Positions 27,377 through 37,885 are shown, counted from the first letter of the stretch. The stretch: 64,000 nt of DNA from Alteromonas portus (GCF_005117025.1 NZ_SWCO01000005.1:248001-312000), one strand, 5' to 3'. A program made the numbers and translations. The notes: generated by a model not told the origin, from the letters alone.

Positions 27377-27393
<17 letters not shown>
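25975..27393 (-). CDS. MFS drug:H+ antiporter, DHA2 (EmrB/QacA) family
   Basis: 472 residues, 14 predicted membrane helices. Motif D1 (LDATVITTALPVIAADF, first helix), motif A (GYAADRFGARTIF) and motif C-like (GPVLGGYIA) are all visible and typical of DHA2 exporters. It starts inside the 3' end of dolP (17-base overlap), so it is the last gene of the lpoA-to-dolP transcription unit or at least coupled to dolP. Substrates unknown. Confidence 0.88.
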
Positions 27394-28593
<1,200 letters not shown>

Positions 28594-28734
28594 CTATCTA
28601 CTGGTCACATTACAGCGTTACATTACGCAGTGGAATATAAGCCCAGTATTCGCGAAATTATTGTTAAAGTCCTGCTGTCTTAATCTGCAAATACAGCTTG
28701 GCATTAACGTTTAAAATTACGTGTTAGGCGTTAT

Positions 28735-29823
28735 TTATTGTAGTGAGCGAAAAAACTCAACTAAGTTTCTTGCTTCATCTTCAACCTTGAAGTTTTTTAC
28801 AATGTGTTCGCGTCCGGCTTTGCCCATTTCTGCAAGTTTGTCCATATCTGAAAGAAGTAAATCCATCTTTTCTGTGACAGCTTGCTGGTCTCTGGTAGGT
28901 ACTATATATCCATCAATACCTGGTCTGACAATATCTTCCCATGCGCCGGCCTGTGTTGCTAGTACAGCCGCGCCAGCACTCATAGCTTCAGGTACAGTTA
29001 AACCAAATCCTTCGTTATAGCTAAGAGCACTTACCAAAGACAATGTACTGAATATTTTCGGAATTTGTTCAAACGGCAACTCTCCGGTAAAAATAATTCG
29101 GTCAGTTAAACCCGCTTTAGACACTTTCTCTTTAAGCTGATTCACAAATTCCTGATTACTTGATGAGATGGCGCCCACAACTACCGCGTTTACGTCAGGA
29201 TATTTAGGCAATACATTGATGCAAGCTTCTACAAAAAGGTGAACGCCTTTTTGCTCTCTTACTCTACCCAAAATCCCGATACCATATTTTCCGCCGTAGC
29301 CCAGCGCTTGCCACGCTTCCTGCTTATTTTCTGCCGGTGTGTAGTTGTCAACCTGCACACCGTGAAGGTTTATCCTCGCGGGAGGTTTATCCAGAAATTT
29401 CGCGGAGCGATTACTCATTGCAATAACCGCATCCATTTTATTGCTTAGCCACACAGTAGAAGCTGAACGTTTACGCTGAGCGGCTGAGCTAAATACAAGT
29501 TTGATTTTGGCGCGAAAAAGATATTTAAGGATTACGCCCTGAATCATTTCGTCAACACGACGTGCATGAAAAATTCGCCATTTTCCATTACTTAGCGGGC
29601 GTCGACACATTTTGGCAACTTCCCAAAAAGTGATAGTCATTGATGGGTCTGAAACGAAGTGCTTACCCATTATCCGCAAATTAATCATGTGTTTTTGAAT
29701 TGATGTCACTTGCAGCATTGTCGACGTTACGCCAGAAAAGTTAGAGCTGGAATTGCCGACTATTAATTCAATTTCTTTGTTATTAGCGCTGCTAGGCGAT
29801 ATTTTTCTGCTGAGGTGACTCAT
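28735..29823 (-). CDS. Glycosyltransferase family 4 protein
   Basis: 362 residues. C-terminal GT4 (GT-B fold) half with the nucleotide-sugar motif SYNEGFGLTVPEAMSAG (E-x7-E type) and an ILGRVREQKG loop. Starts ATG at 29823. The N-terminal half is less conserved and starts NSSSNFSGVTST. Similar to glycosyltransferases of lipopolysaccharide core or capsule synthesis. It lies between yraN and diaA, genes that are normally adjacent, with 159 and 162 bases of non-coding DNA on its sides, so it looks like an insertion into a conserved cluster. The sugar and acceptor are unknown. Confidence 0.88.
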   Translation of the reverse strand: MSHLSRKISPSSANNKEIELIVGNSSSNFSGVTSTMLQVTSIQKHMINLRIMGKHFVSDPSMTITFWEVAKMCRRPLSNGKWRIFHARRVDEMIQGVILKYLFRAKIKLVFSSAAQRKRSASTVWLSNKMDAVIAMSNRSAKFLDKPPARINLHGVQVDNYTPAENKQEAWQALGYGGKYGIGILGRVREQKGVHLFVEACINVLPKYPDVNAVVVGAISSSNQEFVNQLKEKVSKAGLTDRIIFTGELPFEQIPKIFSTLSLVSALSYNEGFGLTVPEAMSAGAAVLATQAGAWEDIVRPGIDGYIVPTRDQQAVTEKMDLLLSDMDKLAEMGKAGREHIVKNFKVEDEARNLVEFFRSLQ

Positions 29824-29982
29824 TATATGTAGGAACCCAAGAAACTCTCATCAAATAGATGGAAGCTTGTAAATCTAAGATAAAACAAATGGAATACCTT
29901 TACCCTAAAGGCGTTGCCACTAACTCTTGAACGTATTTCCATCCAACACACGTATATCGCGCTTTCTAACCAACGTCAGTGT

Positions 29983-30324
29983 TCAGCCCACGTTTCTTAA
30001 CCATTGAAGATTGCTTCCATCTATCGCGATAACGTCTATCCTTAAGGGGGTAGATACTGGATTCAGACCATTATCTAACAAATAGAAACCAAACGCAGCC
30101 TGAATTCGCTGTAGCTTTTTAGCTGTAACAAATTCTAAAGCACTACCAAACTGATTTCGTTTTCGGTACTTAACTTCAATACACACAATGGTATGCCCGT
30201 CTTGCATTACAATGTCTAATTCACCGCGTCGAGTGTGATAGTTTCGACAAAGAAGAGTAAGGCCCTGTTCCGTTAAATATTTACAAGCCTTGTCTTCTGC
30301 TGCATTCCCTTGCAGTGTTGACAT
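29983..30324 (-). CDS. yraN: YraN family protein (UPF0102, endonuclease-like fold)
   Basis: 113 residues. Typical UPF0102 motifs: GNAAEDKACKYL at the start, GELDIV and CIEVKYRK, the E-xK catalytic pattern of the restriction-endonuclease-like fold. Biochemical role is not established; a Holliday-junction or nuclease role has been suggested for the family. It begins 4 bases after the lpoA stop and is co-transcribed with it. Confidence 0.93.
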   Translation of the reverse strand: MSTLQGNAAEDKACKYLTEQGLTLLCRNYHTRRGELDIVMQDGHTIVCIEVKYRKRNQFGSALEFVTAKKLQRIQAAFGFYLLDNGLNPVSTPLRIDVIAIDGSNLQWLRNVG

Positions 30325-30328
30325 AATT

Positions 30329-32344
30329 TTACTCCGAAAGCATCTGTACTTTTTCGTTGCGAATAATTGCCTGTGGCTGCCTGCGTATCACTTCCCCTTG
30401 TTGGTTAAGAGAAAGCGTGCCCGTTAACCCCTCGTGTGTGAGATACTTCAGTGTGTTAAGCATGCCTAGCTGTGGCAACAATTGATAAGCGTCAAAACCG
30501 AAAGCAAACAAACGCTTTTGCATAGTATTTTGATTTTGCCAGGCCTGTTCTACTTCCTGCTGAAGAGGCTGCCAATTGTGTGAGGGCATCAACCAAGGCA
30601 TGTCAATAAAGTGCACGTTTTGGAGGTCACGCCATTGGTTTTTACCGCTGTCGTAATCCATCGAGCGCGATGTGGCATACACAGGTACTTGTTTACCATC
30701 GTATGGGTTTAGGCTCGCCTCGATAATTGGATTAAGCAATTCAGTGTCTTGCGGAGACGCAAACGCAACTATGGCGTCTATATCACGTCTGCTGCGCGGC
30801 ATGTTATATACTTCAGCGTTGGTCATATACTCAATTTGATTAATACGATCATTGCTTTGGGCAACGTCCAGGGCTTGAGTAATACCTTCGCGAAGCGAAT
30901 TACTGTCGTTAAATGTTACTGATGTAATGTTAGTGCGACGCTTGTTCTCTTGATCATTAAGCAACGTCCAGTGTTTTTTGAATGTGGCGTCCATTCGCTG
31001 ATATAAACTGCTTTGAGCTGCAATAACGATTGGTGCGCGATAGCCTTTATTAAAAACATATTCAGCCAACTGCTTAGCTTCATCTTCTGGTGCCAAGCCG
31101 AAATAGTTAAGTGAGGTAACAAGGTCTAGAGCAGCTAACTCTCCTTTAGCCCCACTAGCCGCAATCGCACCGCCAGAATTGTGTAAGTCGTCATTTAGCG
31201 AAGCGCTAGAAGACGTTGCTAATGTATTATTCGTTGGCATAACGTTTGTCGTTGCAGGGGCTGCAATTTCTTCTGGACGGTTCAAGGCCAGTACGTTAAC
31301 GCCAACCGGTAAATTAGGAATTAAACTTTCTACGGTATCTTTCAGAAGTGGGCCGACGATGAATTTAGTGTCGCCAATTTCATTAAGCAAATGTTGAGTA
31401 TCGGCCCCGTTCGTGTCGATAAAGCGAAGACGCGGAAGCAAGTGTTCATCTTGGCGCTTTTCTACATCAGTATAGTAGGCGGACATTATGCCGTTTTTAA
31501 CCACTTGTCCTGTACGTGCCAACCTTCCTGAAAGTGGAAGCAAAACCGCTATGTCATTGGCGCCAGCGTCTGTAAGCTGTGTAGCCGCGACGACACTTTT
31601 AGGCAGAGTGTTTTCTAATACGTGGCCGCGATAAACTTGTTGAAATTTTTGAAGCTCTACTGCCAAAGTTGCGGGAGAGGATGCATTTTTTTCAGTTAAC
31701 TCGCGAAGGGTGATAAAAGGAGAAAGAGCGGGATATGCCTTTCCTACTTCAAAGAGCGATTCTGCGGGCAGAGAGGTAAGCCACTGCCATACCTGCTGAA
31801 CTTTATCTTCGTCGGATAAATTAGTGAGCAGCACGCTATTTGCAGCCGCTGCATAATTGCCCTGTTGCGTGAAAAGCTGTGTTTGAAGCTCTGCTTTTTG
31901 GAATGCGGTTTCACCTGTAGCCTTAACGCCATCTAACATTGCCAGTAGCTCTTCTGCCGAGGCGTTAGGCATTCCCGCATAGGCCTTAGTAACCAACAGG
32001 GAATAGTATGACTGATTACCCCCTGAAATACCGTCTTCTTTTACCTCATACAGCACTTGCTGGGCTAAAACAGGCTGTTGATTTTGAAGGTATAGATCGG
32101 CCGCTTGCAACAAAAGTGCATCGCGCTGTTCTTTATTACGGGTGCGTTCCCATAATTTTTTGGCTTCAAGGAGTTTGTGCTCGGGCGTAACGTTCTCTTC
32201 TACCTGAGAGGTTTCGATTGGAGTCGGCTCCACTACCACAGGCTTTGATTGAGTTTTAGGTGTACTTCCGCAGCCCGATAATAGCAGTACCGAAGCAATG
32301 GCTGATAGCGTAAAAATTTTTCCAGCTTGTCCAATATGACGCAC
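30329..32344 (-). CDS. lpoA: Penicillin-binding protein activator LpoA
   Basis: 671 residues. A lipoprotein signal with LLLSGC (Cys25), then an N-terminal TPR-like helical domain and a C-terminal periplasmic-binding-protein-like domain (starts near IAVLLPLSGRLARTGQVV). LpoA is an outer-membrane lipoprotein that reaches through the wall and activates PBP1A transpeptidation. Divergent from rsmI, as in E. coli (yraM/yraL). A Ser/Thr/Ala-rich stretch (about residues 365-395) interrupts the binding-protein domain and looks like a species-specific loop. Confidence 0.94.
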   Translation of the reverse strand: MRHIGQAGKIFTLSAIASVLLLSGCGSTPKTQSKPVVVEPTPIETSQVEENVTPEHKLLEAKKLWERTRNKEQRDALLLQAADLYLQNQQPVLAQQVLYEVKEDGISGGNQSYYSLLVTKAYAGMPNASAEELLAMLDGVKATGETAFQKAELQTQLFTQQGNYAAAANSVLLTNLSDEDKVQQVWQWLTSLPAESLFEVGKAYPALSPFITLRELTEKNASSPATLAVELQKFQQVYRGHVLENTLPKSVVAATQLTDAGANDIAVLLPLSGRLARTGQVVKNGIMSAYYTDVEKRQDEHLLPRLRFIDTNGADTQHLLNEIGDTKFIVGPLLKDTVESLIPNLPVGVNVLALNRPEEIAAPATTNVMPTNNTLATSSSASLNDDLHNSGGAIAASGAKGELAALDLVTSLNYFGLAPEDEAKQLAEYVFNKGYRAPIVIAAQSSLYQRMDATFKKHWTLLNDQENKRRTNITSVTFNDSNSLREGITQALDVAQSNDRINQIEYMTNAEVYNMPRSRRDIDAIVAFASPQDTELLNPIIEASLNPYDGKQVPVYATSRSMDYDSGKNQWRDLQNVHFIDMPWLMPSHNWQPLQQEVEQAWQNQNTMQKRLFAFGFDAYQLLPQLGMLNTLKYLTHEGLTGTLSLNQQGEVIRRQPQAIIRNEKVQMLSE

Positions 32345-32447
32345 AGTTTCATTCCTTTTACATCGTTATAGGCCAAGTTTATCTTAACCAGTGTGAAAAT
32401 CTACGCTTGCCAGCATAATCTGGACTAATGGCGTGATACACTTGTCG

Positions 32448-32453
32448 TATAAT
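32448..32453 (+). promoter_or_regulatory. -10 box of rsmI promoter
   Basis: A perfect TATAAT 33 bases upstream of the rsmI start in the lpoA/rsmI divergent gap. The -35 region is weak, so this rests on the -10 alone. Confidence 0.4.
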
Positions 32454-32485
32454 CTCCCAAATTAACGTAAGACTTAACCACTGTT

Positions 32486-33322
32486 ATGACAGACACCGCC
32501 ACTCTCTATATTGTTCCTACACCTATCGGTAATTTAGATGACATAAGCGCAAGAGCTATACGCATTTTAAGTGAAGTAAGCTGGATCGCTGCTGAGGACA
32601 CTCGTCATAGTGCGCGACTCTTACAGCACTTTAGTATTGGAACTAAAACCCTATCACTTCACGAGCATAATGAAGACAAGCGCACCGCTATGCTCTGTGA
32701 ACGTCTAAAAGGTGGTGAGTCAGTCGCCTTGATAAGTGATGCTGGAACACCGCTTATTAGTGACCCTGGCTTTGTTCTCGTACGCAAATGCCGTGAGCAG
32801 GGCATTCCGGTTAGCGCATTACCTGGCCCATGTGCCGCAATAACCGCGTTAAGTGCCTCAGGCCTGCCAACAGACAAGTTTATGTTTGAAGGTTTCCTAC
32901 CGGTTAAAACTCAGGCGCGTGAAGGTGTGCTTTCGGCGTTATTAGATAGAACTTTCACTACCGTATACTACGAAGCCCCAAGAAGAATCCTAGACACGGT
33001 AAACGATATTCAGCGCGTTTTAGGTGAACGCCATATTGTAATAGCGAAAGAGCTTACCAAAACCTTCGAAACCTATGTGAGTGGCAGCGCTCAGGATGTG
33101 ATTGATTATCTCGATGCCGATGCAGCACATCAAAAAGGCGAATTTGTTGTGATGATAGGCCCAGCGAAGGTCAATGAACAAGCTATTCCCAGTGAAGCCA
33201 TGGCACTGCTACATAATTTGTGCGAACACATGCCACTAAAGAAAGCGGCTGCCGTAGTTGCCAGCCATTATGACTTGAAAAAGAATGCACTGTATCAAGC
33301 GGGGCTAGATGCAAAAGAGTAA
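32486..33322 (+). CDS. rsmI: 16S rRNA (cytidine-1402-2'-O)-methyltransferase RsmI
   Basis: 278 residues. SAM-dependent tetrapyrrole-methylase-fold enzyme that 2'-O-methylates C1402 of 16S rRNA in the decoding centre. Family motifs are clear: LYIVPTPIGNLDDIS at the start, AEDTRHSARLL, ALISDAGTPLISDPG, and ALPGPCAAITALSASGLPTD. Transcribed divergently from lpoA with a 141-base gap. Confidence 0.96.
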   Translation: MTDTATLYIVPTPIGNLDDISARAIRILSEVSWIAAEDTRHSARLLQHFSIGTKTLSLHEHNEDKRTAMLCERLKGGESVALISDAGTPLISDPGFVLVRKCREQGIPVSALPGPCAAITALSASGLPTDKFMFEGFLPVKTQAREGVLSALLDRTFTTVYYEAPRRILDTVNDIQRVLGERHIVIAKELTKTFETYVSGSAQDVIDYLDADAAHQKGEFVVMIGPAKVNEQAIPSEAMALLHNLCEHMPLKKAAAVVASHYDLKKNALYQAGLDAKE

Positions 33323-33427
33323 ACTGTCTTAATCGAGATTGATCTTAAGCGCTATTTGCGAAATACAAAGCAATAGATCTACCTCAACCATTATTGAGGA
33401 ACGGGTTGAATGCTAAAGGAGGCGTAA

Positions 33428-33691
33428 ATGACAAAGACACTTAAGATCACTATGTCCGAAGGCAAATGGCTAGTTGATATATTCTCTCAAGCGAACGACT
33501 CTGGCGTATACGATTTAATTCATCCAAATGATGTAACGGAAGTCTCATTAAACGAAGGCGAGATGTACGGCTTTCGCTACAGCCTGCAGGGTAAACCAGG
33601 TACTTCTTTTAAAATTGCATTAGACGATGATGTACTAGCTGAAGGTGAGATTGATAAGTCTGAAGTGGCGTCGGGTAGTGGTGTGTTATAA
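33428..33691 (+). CDS. Hypothetical protein, 87 aa
   Basis: Small acidic soluble protein with a likely beta-rich body; no signal or membrane segment and no family I recognise. AAGGAGG lies just before the ATG, a very strong ribosome binding site, so it is probably well expressed. It follows rsmI by 105 bases and is closed by a terminator at 33727-33754. Confidence 0.7.
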   Translation: MTKTLKITMSEGKWLVDIFSQANDSGVYDLIHPNDVTEVSLNEGEMYGFRYSLQGKPGTSFKIALDDDVLAEGEIDKSEVASGSGVL

Positions 33692-33726
33692 CTATGATGC
33701 CTAAATACAACTAAAAGTATTGAGAG

Positions 33727-33754
33727 CCAAAGCCGCAATTTACGGCTTTGGTTT
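33727..33754 (+). terminator. Terminator after the 87-aa hypothetical gene
   Basis: Perfect 9-base stem CCAAAGCCG/CGGCTTTGG with a 7-base loop, then TTTC. The T-run is short. Confidence 0.65.
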
Positions 33755-33768
33755 CAATAGATTAGAAG

Positions 33769-35124
33769 TTAAATACCTTCTGGGAACAGACTTTCTTTCG
33801 TTACTACCTGTATACTTTCGATAACGTGACGTACGTCGTCGTCGAGTTTTTCATTTCGAAGGGCTAATGCTCGGTTTCGCTCAAACAGCTCAGTGTGGCT
33901 TTCTAACCTTCTTCCCATTTTTCTCCAAGCTTGAACTCTAGCCTCATATGGCCATGCTTCCAGTTCAATGCGATGAGAGTCTAACTGAGTTAAAAGCATG
34001 GTAGCGGCGGCCGCCACAGACATTCCACCTGGCCAACTAGGGCTCTGATTTTCCGGGTCGAAGGATACAAATGCCGTCATTATCGGGCCATAAGTTTTAA
34101 GCCAGTCATAGTACTTGTTAAAGGCTTTTTCATCATATTCTTCTACATCAAAATTGTAAGAACGACGATCAGAAACGGTGACTCTAGATGGTGTATTGTC
34201 GACATAAACGGCAGTGGTTGTTGTTGAGGTAGTAATTGCTGGAGCATCGGTAGCGTCGGGCATTGCATCATCAGCGCCCCCTACAGTTAATCTTCCGCCT
34301 TTTCCTAGCCCACCTTCAACTTCTTGTGCTTTGTAGGAGCGAAGTGCAACAACCATTTGGTTATAAGAGTCAGCAAAAGCAGTAACTAGCATTTTGCCTT
34401 CGGGAGTCTTGGAAAAGCCGCCTGCGCCCCCCGCAGTTGGGCCTGCAAACATGCCACCAAATAAACTAAAATCATGATTCGCTGCGCTACCTGTTGCAGA
34501 AGAAACTTGAACGCCAGAGCGATTATCAATGAGTAATAAAGAGGTTGCTGCTTCATTTTTGCTGAAACCGCCACCCACTATGGAGCCTAACGTGCCAAAA
34601 AGAGCCCCGGCTATCGCTTTGCCACCTTGTGTTTTCTCGGCAAAAAGCACCGATGGGCTAAGCGTATAATCAGCCGCCACCATCTGACCGCCCCCTATGT
34701 TAGAACCAGAGCGAAGTTGCCCTGATTGCATAAGCTGACGCTCGGTGTTCATTGCATTCATAGCCCGGCCGCGCTCAACAATAACAAAGCAGTTAGATTG
34801 TTGAATCATTAATCTGATGACGGGAATAGTACTACCGAGCTTGGGATAGGTTCTGCGATACTCTGACCACCAAGGTAAGCTGGTGTCCTCGAATACACTC
34901 AATGTACCGAGTGTTTCGTCACAACTTTCTAATTGTGCGTTGTTGTTTGATGCATTTGCCCCACCGGCACCACCACTGACCGCGCCGGAACTTCCACCTC
35001 CCATAGACGGGGTGGTTGACATACAAGCCGTGGTTAAAAATAACGCACCAAGTGCAGATACAATGGGTTTGGCAATCGAGCGTACTTGTTCTGTACAGTT
35101 TGAGCCTAGATTATTCCTCTTCAC
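33769..35124 (-). CDS. CsgG/HfaB-family outer-membrane lipoprotein
   Basis: 451 residues. The start is GTG at 35124 with AGAGGAA 8 bases upstream; the frame is open to 35211 but that extension lacks a ribosome binding site. A lipoprotein signal ends at LTTAC, followed by a Gly/Ser-rich linker. The CsgG-like body includes a glycine-rich segment (GALFGTLGSIVGGGFSKNEA) and SLLLIDNRSGVQVSSATGSA, features of the CsgG/HfaB fold. The C-terminal ~170 residues form an extra helical region (RVQAWRKMGRRLES) not in curli CsgG. CsgG-family proteins form secretion pores or anchor adhesins; no curli subunits or nucleator are near, so the cargo is unknown. Confidence 0.72.
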   Translation of the reverse strand: MKRNNLGSNCTEQVRSIAKPIVSALGALFLTTACMSTTPSMGGGSSGAVSGGAGGANASNNNAQLESCDETLGTLSVFEDTSLPWWSEYRRTYPKLGSTIPVIRLMIQQSNCFVIVERGRAMNAMNTERQLMQSGQLRSGSNIGGGQMVAADYTLSPSVLFAEKTQGGKAIAGALFGTLGSIVGGGFSKNEAATSLLLIDNRSGVQVSSATGSAANHDFSLFGGMFAGPTAGGAGGFSKTPEGKMLVTAFADSYNQMVVALRSYKAQEVEGGLGKGGRLTVGGADDAMPDATDAPAITTSTTTTAVYVDNTPSRVTVSDRRSYNFDVEEYDEKAFNKYYDWLKTYGPIMTAFVSFDPENQSPSWPGGMSVAAAATMLLTQLDSHRIELEAWPYEARVQAWRKMGRRLESHTELFERNRALALRNEKLDDDVRHVIESIQVVTKESLFPEGI

Positions 35125-35312
35125 AATCAATTCCTCTGATAAAGATAAGATATAACCGAGACAGGCAATTTTTGATAGTTTGAAACAACACCTGAATTCG
35201 GTGCTGAACAAAAGACGACGGAGATTAAGGACTCACCCTCGATGAGGCTGGTAGGTCGAAATTCCCTTTTGACTACTCAACACCCACAAAATAGCACTAG
35301 AGCAGATCGGGG

Positions 35313-35349
35313 ACAAGCAAATTGATCAAAAATTGATCAATTTGCTTGT
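35313..35349. repeat. Perfect 17-bp inverted repeat with AAA loop
   Basis: ACAAGCAAATTGATCAA (35313-35329) and its exact complement (35333-35349) around AAA. Each arm contains the palindrome TTGATCAA. It lies 30 bases after the nspC stop. There is no T-run on either side, so it may be a weak terminator, an mRNA 3'-end stabiliser, or a double operator. Confidence 0.75.
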
Positions 35350-35378
35350 GGGATAGATTGCAAATGAAAGGCTCGATT

Positions 35379-36509
35379 TTAAGACAAACGGCCTTTAAAG
35401 TCTTCGTAGCTGAATTCGCGAACTAGTTCAAAATCGCCATTAGCTCGCAGAATACCGATAGCAGGGTGTTCTACACCGTTGAAGAAGGTGGTTTTTACCA
35501 TGGTGTAATGCATCATGTCTTCAAACTGCAAACGATCGCCAGCCTTAAGCGGCGCATCGAATGAGTAAGTATCAATAACATCACCGGCAAGGCACGAGTT
35601 ACCGCCAAGCTTCACATTATATGCTTTCTCATTCGGCATTCCAGCACCCAAAATTGTAGGGCGATAAGGCATTTCTAAAACGTCAGGCATGTGAGCAGTG
35701 GCTGAAATATCTAAAATAGCGATATCCCCGTCGTTCTCCACCATATCAACCACCTCGCAAATTAGAGGGCCTGTTTGCCACGCAACAGCAGAGCCTGGCT
35801 CAAGGATCACGTCTAAATGTGGGTAGCGCGCCTTGAAGTCCTTTAGCGTTTTAATAAGGTGCTCAACATCATACCCTTCACGGGTCATCAGGTGTCCGCC
35901 ACCTAGGTTTAACCACTTTAACTGACCAAGCCATTTGCCAAAACGCTTTTCAATAGCTTCAAGGGTGCGTGCAGTGGCAAAAGAGTCACACTCACAAAGG
36001 TTGTGGCAGTGAAAACCTTCAATACCCGATAAGTCTACGCCTTCTAGCTCACTAGCGCGTATGCCTAAGCGAGAACCTGGTGCAGCTGGGTCATACAGTG
36101 GCGTATCTGCTTCTTGATGCTCAGGGTTTATGCGAAGGCCTAACGACACATCAGCGAGTACTTCTTTGTGCGCGTTCCACTGGGTCAAGCTATTAAAAGA
36201 CAGGTGGTTAACGAGGCCCGCCAGTTCTTTCGCGTCATTAACCTTATACGCAGGAGAGTACGCGTGCACCTCTTTACCCATCTCTGCAGCAAGTTTCGCT
36301 TCCCATACTGAACTGGCTGTTGCTCCCTGCAAGTACTGTTTGATGATGTCGAAGCAAGACCACATAGAAAAGCCCTTAAGCGCCAAAATAATACGTGCGC
36401 CAGATTCGTCTTGAACCCGTTTCATCAGCTCAAGGTTTTTAATTAATTTTGCTTCTTCCAGCACGTAGCAAGGAGAGGGAATGTCACTGCGTTGAGTTAA
36501 ATCGGTCAA
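35379..36509 (-). CDS. nspC: Carboxynorspermidine decarboxylase NspC
   Basis: 376 residues, close to the 377 of Vibrio cholerae NspC. PLP-dependent, alanine-racemase fold (fold III) decarboxylase that removes CO2 from carboxynorspermidine or carboxyspermidine. The PLP lysine is in ILALKGFSMW; other features are GFHCHNLCE, LNLGGGHLMT, and the C-terminal CLAGD plus FEDMMHYTMV region. No ATG is available at the N-terminus; I chose TTG at 36509 (GGAG 10 bases upstream, leading to SDIPSPCYVLEE) over the TTG at 36554. It follows the carboxynorspermidine dehydrogenase gene on the same strand with a terminator in between. Confidence 0.92.
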   Translation of the reverse strand: MTDLTQRSDIPSPCYVLEEAKLIKNLELMKRVQDESGARIILALKGFSMWSCFDIIKQYLQGATASSVWEAKLAAEMGKEVHAYSPAYKVNDAKELAGLVNHLSFNSLTQWNAHKEVLADVSLGLRINPEHQEADTPLYDPAAPGSRLGIRASELEGVDLSGIEGFHCHNLCECDSFATARTLEAIEKRFGKWLGQLKWLNLGGGHLMTREGYDVEHLIKTLKDFKARYPHLDVILEPGSAVAWQTGPLICEVVDMVENDGDIAILDISATAHMPDVLEMPYRPTILGAGMPNEKAYNVKLGGNSCLAGDVIDTYSFDAPLKAGDRLQFEDMMHYTMVKTTFFNGVEHPAIGILRANGDFELVREFSYEDFKGRLS

Positions 36510-36645
36510 TGGGATAAAGCTCCAAAAAATAAAACGGCTTTCAACATTTATCAAACGCCTAATGTATTACATTACAGGTCGTAGCTCAAAATTACGCTGT
36601 ATCCTACGTTTTTGTAATCTGATCTAGATTTAAATAATGGCGTTA

Positions 36646-36673
36646 ATAAAAAGGGCGCTTGAATTAAGCGCCC
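36646..36673 (-). terminator. Terminator after carboxynorspermidine dehydrogenase gene
   Basis: On the minus strand: GGGCGCTT/AAGCGCCC stem, 5-base loop, then TTTTTATT, 10 bases after the stop codon. It would partly uncouple the dehydrogenase gene from nspC. Confidence 0.8.
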
Positions 36674-36682
36674 GAATATCAA

Positions 36683-37885
36683 TTATTTAGTGAAAGGGCT
36701 ACCTTCACATTCAAGTACGTGCCATGGTAGGCCGTGCTCATTAAGCATGTCCATGAATGGGTCTGGATCGAATTGTTCCATGTTCCATACACCCGCTTCT
36801 TTCCACGTACCGTTAAGCATAAGCGCTGCGCCAATCATCGCCGGAACACCTGTGGTGTAAGATACAGCTTGCGCACCAACTTCTTCGTTACATTTAGCGT
36901 GGTCACAGTTGTTGTAAATAAAGATAGTTTTTTCTTTGCCATCTTTAATACCTGTAATGTAAGTACCAATGCACGTCATACCGCTATAACCTTCGGCAAG
37001 TGAGCCTGGGTTAGGAAGTACTGCTTTTAAAAACTCTAGCGGTACAATTTTCTGGCCTTGGAATTCAACTGGCTCGATGCTAGTCATACCAATACCTTCA
37101 AGTACACGCAGGTGGTTTAGGTAAGCATCACCAAATGTCATCCAGAAGCGTGCACGCTTAAGGGTAGGGAAGTGCTTAACGATAGACTCTAGCTCTTCGT
37201 GGAACATCAGGTAAGACGCACGAACACCAATATTTTGATAGTCTAGGTCTTCGCGTACGCTAAGCGGATCTGTTTCTTTCCATTCGCCATTTTCCCAATA
37301 GCGACCGCGCTGGGTAATTTCACGAATGTTGATTTCAGGGTTGAAGTTAGTCGCAAAAGCCTGACCGTGATCGCCGCCATTACAATCCACGATATCAAGG
37401 TAGTGAATTTCGTCGAAGTAGTGTTTTGCTGCGTATGCTGTGTAAACGTTAGTTACGCCAGGATCGAAGCCACTTCCAAGAAGGGCCATAATGCCCGCGT
37501 CTTTAAACTTGTCCTGGTAAGCCCACTGCCATGAATATTCGAATTTCGCTTCGTCTTTTGGCTCGTAGTTGGCAGTGTCTAGGTAATCTGTGTTAGTTGC
37601 AAGACATGCATCCATAATAGGAAGGTCTTGGTATGGCAACGCTAGGTTGATTACTAGGTCTGGTTTTACTTCGTTAATAAGTGCTTCAACTTCTTTTGCG
37701 TTGTCAGCATCAACAGCGAAAACGCCCTTAACGCGATCTGCACCTACTTCTTGCTGTAGCGCTTCACACTTAGATACCGTGCGGCTTGCTAAGTAAATTT
37801 CGTCGAAATGTTGCGGTAAACGTGCACATTTTTTCACAGTTACCGACGCAACACCGCCAGCACCAATAATTAAAACGCGAGACAT
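36683..37885 (-). CDS. Carboxynorspermidine synthase (saccharopine dehydrogenase family)
   Basis: 400 residues. NADPH-dependent enzyme that joins aspartate beta-semialdehyde to a diamine (1,3-diaminopropane or putrescine) to give carboxynorspermidine or carboxyspermidine, which NspC then decarboxylates. The N-terminal Rossmann motif is VLIIGAGGVASVTVKKCA; the body matches the bacterial Lys1-like branch (GSGFDPGVTNVYTAYA, DCNGGDHG). Starts ATG at 37885. Together with nspC it makes the non-S-adenosylmethionine route to triamines. ThrA at 60-62 kb also draws on aspartate beta-semialdehyde. Confidence 0.9.
   Translation of the reverse strand: MSRVLIIGAGGVASVTVKKCARLPQHFDEIYLASRTVSKCEALQQEVGADRVKGVFAVDADNAKEVEALINEVKPDLVINLALPYQDLPIMDACLATNTDYLDTANYEPKDEAKFEYSWQWAYQDKFKDAGIMALLGSGFDPGVTNVYTAYAAKHYFDEIHYLDIVDCNGGDHGQAFATNFNPEINIREITQRGRYWENGEWKETDPLSVREDLDYQNIGVRASYLMFHEELESIVKHFPTLKRARFWMTFGDAYLNHLRVLEGIGMTSIEPVEFQGQKIVPLEFLKAVLPNPGSLAEGYSGMTCIGTYITGIKDGKEKTIFIYNNCDHAKCNEEVGAQAVSYTTGVPAMIGAALMLNGTWKEAGVWNMEQFDPDPFMDMLNEHGLPWHVLECEGSPFTK

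Noticed and set aside
33323..33427. RNase P RNA gene next to rsmI
   Set aside because: The gap is only 105 bases and lacks rnpB core sequences.
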